Source of the DNA: Leptolyngbya sp. NIES-3755
Lineage (GTDB): Bacteria; Cyanobacteriota; Cyanobacteriia; Leptolyngbyales; Leptolyngbyaceae
Direction: 5' to 3'
Assembly (NCBI GenBank): GCA_001548435.1
Contig: AP017311.1
Coordinates: forward strand, 27,469 to 91,468
Length of the DNA stretch: 64,000 nucleotides
The stretch's first letter is position 1. Every line of letters starts with the position of its first letter. Positions 51,767 to 59,534 of this stretch are shown one piece after another. The notes beneath the pieces were generated by a model that searched no databases, was not told the DNA's origin, and saw only the letters and a list, made by a program, of their open reading frames with translations. The position numbers and the translations under genes were made by a program.

Positions 51767-52744
51767 TCATTCATCCAATTCATCCTCAAACTTATAAAAT
51801 TCCCTTTCTGCTGCGGCTTGTTCTGCTGCTTTGGTGTACCTGCGGAAGTTGACCGGATTCTTCTGCCGCATAATCGTCATAATGTGGTGCGGATTCATCC
51901 CCGCTAATACCCGATTGGTTGCAAACGTATGCCGCCCCTGGTGCGAGTGAAAGTCGATTCCGGTTTTCTCACTCAGCTTATCGATCAGCGTCCGAATGCC
52001 ACCATACGTCAGTCGCGCTCCTGCGTTCTGACGTGAGTAAGACACGAACATCGGACTTTCTGGACTCAGTATTTCCCCTCGTTCACTTCTCCATCCCAGA
52101 TAACCGTTCAGCGCTGCTCGACCCGCTGCATTCAGGGGAACCGTTCCTTTACTATCAGATTTGCTTTGGCGAATTCTCAGCCGAGTACCGTCTTGATAAT
52201 CTTCGAGATTTAATGCACAGACTTCACTCGCTCGAAATCCATGCAGCAGTAGCAGCAAAACTGCCAAATTCCGTTCGGGCAGGGTCGTCTCTGAGATCGC
52301 AGAATCGAGAATTCGCTCAACTTCGCTCTGGGATAAGCTGTCAGCTTCTGGTTCTGGTAACTTCGGCAAATCAATCTCTAACGTGGGGTCAAAGTCGAGA
52401 TAGCGGGATCGGGTCATCCAGCCGAAGAAGTTCTTCAGCGTTCCCAAGATTCGTCGCACGGTCGCATCAGAACGCACTCGTTGACCTTTCTCCTCGCGCA
52501 TCAAATGCTCTTTGAACTGAGCGACGAATCGTGGACTGACCATCGCCCACGGTGCTTGTGTCCAGTCCGTAAAGGCTTTCAAGTCTTGACGATACGCTCT
52601 TTGGCTATTGGAAGACAGCGATCGTGCCATCAGAGACTCATCGATGCGCGATCCCCTCAAGTCGATCGGCGATGTGGACTCTGATACCGGAACTTGAGCA
52701 GGAGTGCGAATAATAAAGTGAGGATCAGGAATCGACTGGGGCAT
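51767..52744 (-). CDS. Xer-type tyrosine recombinase
   Basis: 325 residues. The N-terminal SAM-like domain (SLSSNSQRAYRQDLKAFTDW, VRRILGTLKNFFGWMTRSRY) is followed by the catalytic domain: Arg171 in LLLHGFRASEVCALN, Lys195/199 in RQSKSDSKGTVPL, His268 and Arg271 in HSHQGRHTFATNRV, and Tyr303 in FRRYTKAAEQ. The usual second His/Trp is Lys here (MRQKNPVN). A recombinase on a large plasmid commonly resolves multimers. It is convergent with the small frame at 51522 and co-directional with the exonuclease upstream (24 bases apart). Confidence 0.9.
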   Translation of the reverse strand: MPQSIPDPHFIIRTPAQVPVSESTSPIDLRGSRIDESLMARSLSSNSQRAYRQDLKAFTDWTQAPWAMVSPRFVAQFKEHLMREEKGQRVRSDATVRRILGTLKNFFGWMTRSRYLDFDPTLEIDLPKLPEPEADSLSQSEVERILDSAISETTLPERNLAVLLLLLHGFRASEVCALNLEDYQDGTRLRIRQSKSDSKGTVPLNAAGRAALNGYLGWRSERGEILSPESPMFVSYSRQNAGARLTYGGIRTLIDKLSEKTGIDFHSHQGRHTFATNRVLAGMNPHHIMTIMRQKNPVNFRRYTKAAEQAAAEREFYKFEDELDE

Positions 52745-52768
52745 TTCTCAGTTTTACTGCTTGCATAC

Positions 52769-53581
52769 TCACACCATATCAGCTTTAGCCTTTTTGGACT
52801 GGCAACGTAGCTGTTGCAAAGTGCAGGGTGCAAGCGACAATTCTCGCTCAAGTGTGGCAAGTTTCTTGGATAGCAGTGCAATCTCCTGATGGAATCGCAG
52901 TTTTTGATAGATAGCAGGAGAAATCTGCCACAAATGATTGAAGATCTCTTCGATGCTTGCAGTGCGCTCCGCGTTCGAGTTGTACTTTGCCAACAGAGTC
53001 GATGCCGTCTTCGCACCAATTCTAGGGACTCCCGGAATGTTGTCGCTCGTATCCCCATATAAGCCCTTGAAGTCTGTGATTTGATGCGGATGAACCTGCA
53101 TTTTCTCATACACAGCCACCGCGTCTAGAATGCTTGTTTTTCCTTTGTGAGGGTACAGAATCGCGGTGGTTTCATCGACAAGCTGAAACAGATTGCGGTC
53201 GCCGCTGTAGATCAGCTTGGTCATCGATTTCGCCTTTGTTGCCAAGGTCGCAAGCACATCATCGGCTTCATATCCAATGGGCGCAACGATACCACTGCCT
53301 AGCTCGATAAAATACTGCTCGGTTTGTGCGAGGGCATCGCGCAAAGCGAATTCTTTTTCCTTTCTTCCCTGCTTATACTCCGGATACTGCTGATGCCGTC
53401 GCGTGGGTTCGTGGTTGTCAAACGCGATGGCACAATGAGTCGGCTGATGTTTTTCAATCAGGGCAGTGATCGATCTCCGCATTGTTTTGGCTAGATCCAG
53501 CTTCTCACTGCTGGATGTCGCTTTTTGGATATGGTACAAACGGTGCGCTAGGTTAGTTCCGTCAATGAGCAAGAATGTCAT
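52769..53581 (-). CDS. 5'-3' exonuclease (Pol I N-terminal type)
   Basis: 270 residues of the FEN-like group. Acidic residues: MTFLLIDGTNLAHRLYH, HCAIAFDNHEPTRRHQQYPE, GYEADDVLATLA, KLIYSGDRNLFQLVD. The DNA-binding loop follows, DFKGLYGDTSDNIPGVPRIG with AKTASTLL (helix-3-turn-helix). It acts on 5' flaps and RNA-DNA ends in replication and repair. Lacking a polymerase domain, it may remove primers on the plasmid. Complete. Confidence 0.92.
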   Translation of the reverse strand: MTFLLIDGTNLAHRLYHIQKATSSSEKLDLAKTMRRSITALIEKHQPTHCAIAFDNHEPTRRHQQYPEYKQGRKEKEFALRDALAQTEQYFIELGSGIVAPIGYEADDVLATLATKAKSMTKLIYSGDRNLFQLVDETTAILYPHKGKTSILDAVAVYEKMQVHPHQITDFKGLYGDTSDNIPGVPRIGAKTASTLLAKYNSNAERTASIEEIFNHLWQISPAIYQKLRFHQEIALLSKKLATLERELSLAPCTLQQLRCQSKKAKADMV

Positions 53582-53751
53582 GGGTGTTGACCGTGGGTTG
53601 CTTAACCTTTATTACCGTTCGTCGAGCTGTGACAGACTTCGGAGCGATTGTGGAAGTCTGAGAATTTAGAGTACGGCATCTTTGGGTTCTTTTTGTAAAA
53701 GTCTTCTCTTTCCTCTGCAAAATTCTAATCTTTTTTTAGGCATTGAAATTA

Positions 53752-54594
53752 GGGCGTGTGATCAATTGAGCCAGATGACAGAAGCAGCAAGGTAAATTGC
53801 ACCGAGAAAATTCACGGCGCGTTTGTCGTAGCGCGTTGCAATCGCTCGATACTGTTTGAGTTTGGCAAAGAAGTTTTCAATCAGATGCCGGGCTTTGTAC
53901 AACTGTTTGTCATAGTCGCGCTGTGTTGTGCGATTGCGTCGCGGCGGAATCACAACGGTTTTACCTTGCGCTTGGAGCGGTTCAATCACTCGCTCATCAG
54001 CATCATAAGCTTTGTCGGCAATTACCGTTTTTGCGGCTAAGCTCGGCAAGAGCTGGTCAGCACCCTCAAGGTCACTGGCTTGACCCGGAGTCAGATGAAA
54101 GCGCAGTGGATTGCCGAGTGCATCAACCGTGGCATGAATCTTGGTGCTTAGTCCGCCTTTGCTGCGCCCAATCGCTTCTTGGGTTGGCTCCCCCCTTTTG
54201 CCCCGGCACTGTGTTGATGAACGCGAACAATCGTGGCATCAATCATGGCATATTCATTGTCAGCATCGTCGGCTAAGTGCTGAAACACTCGCTCCCACAC
54301 CCCGGTTTTTGACCATCGACTAAACCGAGTATGAACAACGCGGAAGTCGCCAAATCGAGCTGGCAAATCTCGCCAAGGAATCCCTGCTCGGTAGCGATAC
54401 AGGACGGCTTCGACAAACAATCGATTGTCTTTCGCGGTGACTCCAACGTGCCCTGCTCGTCCGGGCAGTAGGTCTTTGATTCGTTCCCACTGGTCATCGC
54501 GCAGGGCATATCGACGGGTTGTCATGGTCTTTCGGGGTAGTTCCAAGGGGTTCAGGCTCTACTTTACCGAATTTGCCTAATTGATGACACGCTC
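53752..54594 (-). mobile_element. IS5-family (IS427-type) insertion sequence
   Basis: Imperfect inverted ends: GGGCGTGTGATCAATTGAG on the left and GAGCGTGTCATCAATTAGG as the complement of the right. A TA dinucleotide stands at both outer borders (53750-53751 and 54595-54596), which is the usual short duplication for this group. Confidence 0.85.
53762..54546 (-). CDS. IS5-family transposase in two frames
   Basis: The first frame (54546 to 54148) reads RYALRDDQWERIKDLLPGRA, IPWRDLPARFGDFRVVHTRF and AMIDATIVRVHQHSAGAKGG. After the AAAAGGGGGG run (complement of 54190-54199) the second frame continues QEAIGRSKGGLSTKIHATVD, IADKAYDADERV and RHLIENFFAKLKQYRAIATR. DDE residues: D in MIDAT, D in IADKAYD, E in LIENFF. 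Programmed -1 frameshifting at such a run is known for IS427-type elements. Complete. Confidence 0.88.
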
Positions 54595-54803
54595 TAAGAC
54601 GATCGTGCTTTGGAGAGGCTCATCTAGCTGTGGCAACGAGTTTGAACGATTTGGCAAAACTCTCTGTGACGCGACGTGCAGAAGCAGAACGCTTATACCT
54701 ACTTGCGAGTGGAAACTGTGAGTTCAGGATGGAACTGCCTTATTTATCATTCCGTGGGCGGAGGGAATGCTTGTGCGGCTTTGACCGCTTTTGTGGGCAC
54801 ACT

Positions 54804-55046
54804 CTACTGATTGTACTGCTCCTGTGAACACGGGAAGTCCCCAATACAGCAAGAAGTCCAGCAAATCCGCACAAAGTACGAAGTCGTCTCAACGAATTCC
54901 TGAACCAAGGAGATTGCATCATCACTCCCGGTTTGAGTTGAGAACTTCGAGATGACTTGTGCAGGATTCGGCAATTTTCCGTGTCCGCAGGTACCAAAGT
55001 CGGCATAGAAACCGGTACATTTACGCTCAAATTCTGTTTGATTCAT
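54804..55046 (-). CDS. Small unknown protein
   Basis: 80 residues starting MNQTEFERKCTGFYADFGTC, with AGGAG eight bases upstream of the ATG, the best evidence that it is translated. It contains six cysteines. The last 20 residues are Cys-rich (RICWTSCCIGDFPCS) and may be frame-shifted sequence. Not recognised. Confidence 0.4.
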   Translation of the reverse strand: MNQTEFERKCTGFYADFGTCGHGKLPNPAQVISKFSTQTGSDDAISLVQEFVETTSYFVRICWTSCCIGDFPCSQEQYNQ

Positions 55047-55931
55047 TAATTTGTTTCTCCTGGAATTAGCGTTCGTGATGATTGGGAAGCGATCGCGTGG
55101 CTTCTATTCTGGCTTGGTGTACACGGCTGTGCCGCGATCGTGCGTCAATTGATGCTTTAAATCTCTTGAATCTTTGTAACTCAATCAGTCTGAGGTTTCT
55201 AGCTTTTTATCCTTTTTTCGTTGTTTGTCGTCAAACCGTAGAAAGCGCTGAAAGTTCTTCTATGTAACCATTTCGTCAATCTCACCTTTATTGAACCAGG
55301 GAATTTGACCCAAAAACAATCGATCGTCCTCTCTAACTACAGATAATGGTTATTATCTGTAGTTACGGTATGATTGCGGAATAGAAAGCGGTTTTTTAGT
55401 GGAACTCGATCACGTACAAGAATAGGAATGCTGTAACGCTCTCATTCAGTGTAGAAATCCCTTTGAATTGGGATCTCAATCCATTTCGATCCTACAATTT
55501 TCAAATCCTGACTTAGCTTGAGTTTTGGCACAGAGTGTTCTCTGACTCTTTTCTCAAAAATCGCTGTAGATGCGGTAGAATCTACGTCTTGCGTGATTAG
55601 ATCGATCTGGTTTGAGATCTCAGACCATTTGCACATTGATACACTTAACTGCCTTAATTTTGCTGTTCCGAATCCGGTGATTTTGTTGAAACATTAGGGA
55701 TAGTGTAGTTTCTTCAATCAATGCTAGAAATTGTTGAAATGGTCTGAGATTTCAAACCATCTGAATGTTTACAACGATCGATTCAGAGTCTCATGTCTAG
55801 ACTTAAATCTGAATATTGATAACGTGAATCAATGAGATACCGAACGCAGTGAAGGATAGGAGACTAATTTTTTTGATGACCTGAGTTTTCGTTTATGATG
55901 CAGGTGTATTAATTTAGAACGTTGCAATCTG
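55047..55931. other. Gene-poor stretch with regulatory-looking palindromes
   Basis: No convincing gene. It holds a 32-bp palindrome (55334-55365) and two inverted copies of an 18-bp motif: 55609-55626 (complement GGTCTGAGATCTCAAACC) and 55741-55758 (GGTCTGAGATTTCAAACC). A 64-codon minus frame (55442-55636) starts inside the first motif, but nothing supports it. Confidence 0.5.
55334..55365. repeat. 32-bp palindrome
   Basis: TAACTACAGATAAT, centre GGTT, then its exact 14-base complement. No T run follows. It is AT-rich and symmetric, so more likely an operator than a terminator. Confidence 0.75.
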
Positions 55932-56314
55932 ATGCGCCGTCCATTCCCGATTCCTAAATTAGCAGTTTCGCCCCTCACTCCGGTTGAGCGCAGGCATCGG
56001 ATCACGTGAGCGTGTCCGTCACCCCCGGTCGATTTACGCCAGACGTTTGTGGAGTCTTTTCTGGCAGCGCGGGAGTTGCAGCCGAACAGTGTGCGATCGT
56101 ATCAGCAAGATTTGCAGCAGTTCATGGACTATTGTGACTGTCCGTGGAATAGTGTCAGTCAGCGACAGGTGATCGGGTTTAAGACGTATTTATTGATAGA
56201 TCGTCATCTGTCGAACAATACGGTGCGTCGAGTTTTACAAACTTTGAAGTCGTTTTATCGCTGGATGCACGTCTCCGGTCATGTGACTCATGACCCCACA
56301 AGAGGGCAGGGCTG
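55932..56314 (+). pseudogene. Second Xer-type recombinase, dead
   Basis: ATG 55932 opens MRRPFPIPKLAVSPLTPVER and meets TGA at 56007-56009. The frame continues PPVDLRQTFVESFLAARELQ, then PNSVRSYQQDLQQFMDYCDC and NNTVRRVLQTLKSFYRWMHV, the SAM-like DNA-binding domain of tyrosine recombinases. ISAs1 starts at 56307, right after VTHDPTRG, and the catalytic domain does not reappear beyond the IS. Both a nonsense codon and truncation. Confidence 0.75.
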
Positions 56315-57457
56315 ATTCATTGGTGGTAGAAAAGCGAGAATTAAGGAGTTGCGTTTGCTCTAACCCACCATGAGCTTGATTGATCACCTCAAACAAATCC
56401 GAGATTATCGCACTCAACCTCAGTATCCGTTATGGGTGATTTTGGTCTTGATTTTAATGGGCACGATGAGTGGCTGTTTGGGCTACCGCGCATTAGAAGA
56501 TTTTGTGGAGCGACATCAAGCCGCGCTTCTTGCCGTCATGAAGCTTCCACACAAGCGCTTACCCTCATACTCGACGATTCGGCGAACAATGGTGCGGGTC
56601 GATTTTGTTGCCTTAACGAATGCCTTTAACGCTTGGGCACAAGAGACAATTTCCGTTCCAGAGCAAACTGCGATTGCGGTAGATGGCAAGAGTATCAAAG
56701 CCAGTGTCGAGGAGTATGATAGTGCCTACCAAGATTTTGTCGCAGTTGTCTCTGCATTTTGTACTCAGCTCGGAGTCGTGATTGGACTTCAAGCGAGACA
56801 CAATGGCAGTGAAAGCGAGATTACAACCGTGCAAACCCTGTTGGAGGTCTTGCAAGTTCAAGGGGTGTGTTTCAGTATGGATGCCTTGCACACCCAAAAA
56901 AACCGTTGAGCAAATCATCGACCGTGGCAATGACTACGTGATTGCCGTCAAGAAGAATCAACCCAAGCTTTACGAATGGATTGCAACCCAGTTTGAGCAG
57001 CATCCTGCTGATAGCATCGCAGATGACATTGAACATACGAGAAACCGCACCACGCAGCGCACGGTCAGTGTTCTGAAACCCCTGCCTGGATTGGATGCAG
57101 CTTGGGTAGGTGTGCAGCGCTTGATTCGCGTCGAGCGCACGGGTATTCGTGGCGCTGAGCCAGTTCACGAAACCATGTTCTACTTTAGTTCCTTGGCGAC
57201 GGATGCCGAAGAACTGAGCCGTCGTGTCCGAGAGCATTGGCACATTGAGAATCGCCTCCACTATCCGAAAGATGTCGTCATGCGTGAGGACATCGCTCCG
57301 CTCTGTGATGGCTATGCTCCAGCTAATTTTGCAATCCTCCGCACAATCGCCCTTAACTTGTTTCGATTGCATGGTTTTGCCTCCATCACGAAAGGCATTC
57401 GTCATCTGGCTCACAACATTTCTCACCTCTTTTCTTTTCTTCAATGAATCAGCCCTG
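56307..57457 (+). mobile_element. ISAs1-family insertion sequence
   Basis: Ends CAGGGCTGATTCATTG (56307-56322) and its exact complement (57442-57457). The flanks do not show the expected 8-10 base duplication, and the interrupted recombinase does not resume, so one side was probably lost by deletion. Confidence 0.88.
56370..57447 (+). CDS. ISAs1-family transposase with a frameshift
   Basis: The first frame (56370-56909) reads MSLIDHLKQIRDYRTQPQYP, GTMSGCLGYRALEDFVERHQ, TAIAVDGKSIKASVEEYDSA and SMDALHTQK. After an A7 run at about 56896-56902 the second frame continues TVEQIIDRGNDYVIAVKKNQ, HWHIENRLHYPKDVVMREDI and ends at 57447. The DDE residues are all present across the two frames. The shift may be programmed, a mutation, or a homopolymer sequencing error. 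Confidence 0.82.
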
Positions 57458-57476
57458 CTTGGGTGAGGGTGAGGCG

Positions 57477-57590
57477 ATGAAGTTGACGCGGCATCGCGAT
57501 CGTCGGAGTTTTAAGCGCCATACCAATAAGAAAGAGATCTATGCCGCTCAAGTTGCGATTCTGCGTGCAAGTGGGCAAATACCCGTATGA
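57477..57590 (+). CDS. Possible 37-residue basic protein or gene tail
   Basis: MKLTRHRDRRSFKRHTNKKE, then IYAAQVAILRASGQIPV. It starts 20 bases after ISAs1, and the frame is open back to the IS, so it is likely the tail of a gene cut by the IS. Not recognised. Confidence 0.25.
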   Translation: MKLTRHRDRRSFKRHTNKKEIYAAQVAILRASGQIPV

Positions 57591-57695
57591 TCTTAGATTC
57601 GTTAAACATCAAAAAGCTTAACTTCTCGACTAATTGGCTAGGGTACGGTATTCATTACAGCGTGCGGTTGCATCGTATTTCTCAATGAGGTTCTT

Positions 57696-58274
57696 TTGAG
57701 GCAAGCGATTCAGATTATTCAGGTTGAAACAAATCAGTTGGTAGAGGCATTTCTAGTGACCCTATCAGAAAAGCATTTGCAGGATTTTGAACAAATCTGG
57801 AGAGCGCAACTTAGAGCATCGGCTGAGGCAGATCGATATTGGGATTGGAACATGAAGAATCGGATTTATTTGTCTGAATCGAACTATGAAGGGTATGCAG
57901 TCGAGTGTGAAGGTCTCACGCAAGGCATGATGTTGATCGAAACCGAAAGTTATCGGTCCTGGTACTCGCCCCGTCGCCGCTTGGTTTACGTTCATTCTTT
58001 GGCAACGGCTCCTTGGAATCGTCCGACGTTGCCGAATCCAACTTACCGAGCCGTCGGTGGTACGCTATTGGAATTTGCTCGATATCGAAGCGAGGAGTTG
58101 GGGTATGAGGGGCTAGTTGGAGCACACGCACTGTCGGAGGCTGAAGATTTTTATCGCCGGATGAACCTGAGTGAATGCGGTCCCGATGAGTATCGAGAAA
58201 ATTTGGTCTATTTTGAGTGGTATCGACAATCTGAATCAGAGTTTGAATTTGAAGAGTGGGACGATTTAGAGTAG
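57696..58274 (+). CDS. GNAT-like acetyltransferase
   Basis: 192 residues from TTG 57696, with GAGG six bases before. Features of the GNAT fold: RLVYVHSLATAPWNRP (strand with an arm), then RAVGGTLLEFARYRSEELGY (Q/RxxGxG-like acetyl-CoA loop and helix), GLVGAHALSEAEDFYRRMNL, and an acidic end. The substrate is unknown. The stop lies 29 bases before the next start, so it is a two-gene unit. Confidence 0.6.
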   Translation: MRQAIQIIQVETNQLVEAFLVTLSEKHLQDFEQIWRAQLRASAEADRYWDWNMKNRIYLSESNYEGYAVECEGLTQGMMLIETESYRSWYSPRRRLVYVHSLATAPWNRPTLPNPTYRAVGGTLLEFARYRSEELGYEGLVGAHALSEAEDFYRRMNLSECGPDEYRENLVYFEWYRQSESEFEFEEWDDLE

Positions 58275-58303
58275 ATTTAGCCAATTTAATCGAAGGTCAG
58301 GCA

Positions 58304-58621
58304 ATGGAATTCAAATTAAGCGAAGCACGAGTTCGGGAACTGGCTCGAATTGAAGCAGAGGCAGGATGTGAAGTTCAGGCGGGTGACGGTTGGGATCATG
58401 AGTTGGCTCAATCAGTCGTGGATGGCAAGTCAACGACAAAAACATCTGCACTTTCGTTTGTGATTTACTGCGATGAGTTTGACCAGTATCGCTGGCGCTG
58501 TACGGTAGCAGATGGAAAAGTGATTGCTGAGTCAGCAAGTGGGTACACAAACAAGGCGGACTGTGAAGCTGAAATTCGTTGGTTCCGGGGAGCAATTTCG
58601 AGTTCTCAGATTGTGGCTTAA
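58304..58621 (+). CDS. YegP/DUF1508-like small protein
   Basis: 105 residues from ATG 58304 (MEFKLSEARVRELARIEAEA). The C-terminal half FVIYCDEFDQYRWRCTVADG, then KVIAESASGYTNKADCEAEI, resembles the YRWRLKAxNGxVIAxSxGYxxKxxCExxI repeat of YegP proteins, present once. The N-terminal half is helical and acidic. Likely co-expressed with the acetyltransferase. Function unknown. Confidence 0.6.
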   Translation: MEFKLSEARVRELARIEAEAGCEVQAGDGWDHELAQSVVDGKSTTKTSALSFVIYCDEFDQYRWRCTVADGKVIAESASGYTNKADCEAEIRWFRGAISSSQIVA

Positions 58622-59151
58622 CGCATTTCTGTTCGGAATGACGGGCTGAGTGAGTTTAGTCAAATTAAAACTGAGTGATGGTTGAATCTGGATGAGGTAG
58701 AAAAAGTCGGAGGTACGATCGTGAAGTAGAAGTCAGCCAAGATCGATACTATCAATACGCTTCATCAAACTTTAGGAACTGTGAACTGGTTTTGTTATGC
58801 TTGATCAACGTTCTTCGGTTCTCTCACCAGTTTTGGCTCGATAATCGGACTGCATTTGAAAAACTTAGCAAGAAGTCGAACGCGGCAACGTCGTCTCTGA
58901 TATTTCGTTCGATCGCACTAAACTGATCACGACAATGATCGAACACAGCGCAGAATTGGTGAACGCGACCCTGGTATGTTGAGAGAGTGGTAGACCGCAG
59001 ACCCTTGGGTTTTCCAAAACCGTCCGCAAGCATGGGTCGCCACGCTTTCTCGAAGTGCTGAGAACTCGTAAAATCGCCTGGGCTGAGAGTCCGAATGGAG
59101 CCAGAAAGAGTGCAGTCTTCGATTCCATCAAGTCAAACTGGAGGTGAAGTG
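58622..59151. other. Gap leading into an IS110-type left end
   Basis: No intact gene. The right part is probably the noncoding left end of the IS110 element whose transposase begins at 59152. In IS110-family elements this region can encode a structured bridge RNA. Short inverted segments are present around 58995-59070, but I cannot establish such an RNA here. Confidence 0.3.
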
Positions 59152-59520
59152 GTGAAGCAATCACAAGCGCAGTGGGTGGGGATTGATGTCAGCAAAGCGA
59201 AGTTAGATATTTATCTGCGTCCGAGTGGAGAGCAACTTCAAGTGGCGAATCAAGCCGACGGCATTGCCGAGTTGGTGGAGCGGTTCCAGGGTGTGGAGAT
59301 TCAACAGGTAATTGTCGAATCCACCGGTGGATTAGAACTCGACGTTGCGACCGCGTTACAGGCAGCAGGGATTGGGGTTTCGATTATCAATCCTCGGCAA
59401 GGACGAGATTTCGCGTCATCGAGTGGCAAACTCGCCAAAACGGATCAGATTGATGCCGCCGTCTTAGCGCACTTTGGCGAAGCACTGCGCCCGCCAATGA
59501 CGGTGTTGGCGAGTAAATGC
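59152..59520 (+). pseudogene. IS110-family transposase, N-terminal fragment
   Basis: GTG 59152 (GGAGGTGAAG upstream) starts MKQSQAQWVGIDVSKAKLDI. The DEDD RuvC-like part is present: first D in IDVSK, E in VIVESTGGLE, and D in KTDQIDAAVLAHFG. After PPMTVLASKC the sequence passes without a stop into the ISL3 element. The C-terminal serine-containing domain is missing, so this recombinase is inactive alone. Confidence 0.8.
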
Positions 59521-59534
59521 AATTTTGCATTCAG

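Noticed and set aside
54630..54827. Plus-strand frame of 65 codons after IS5
   Set aside because: It overlaps the better-supported minus-strand gene at 54804 only slightly, but its C-terminal half is low-quality sequence and it has no ribosome binding site. The first 30 codons may be a gene remnant; not enough to call.
55442..55636. Minus-strand frame of 64 codons starting in an 18-bp palindromic motif
   Set aside because: No ribosome binding site and no recognisable protein; the start coincides with the palindrome by chance as far as can be seen.
9215..56009. Stop-codon recoding suggested by in-frame TAG at 9215 and 12812
   Set aside because: Other broken genes carry TAA (50734) and TGA (56007) as well, and many have frameshifts or insertions. 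Ordinary pseudogene decay explains all of them.
58824..59164. Two overlapping minus-strand frames of 69 and 99 codons
   Set aside because: They lie opposite the IS110 left end and start of its transposase and have no homology-like features.
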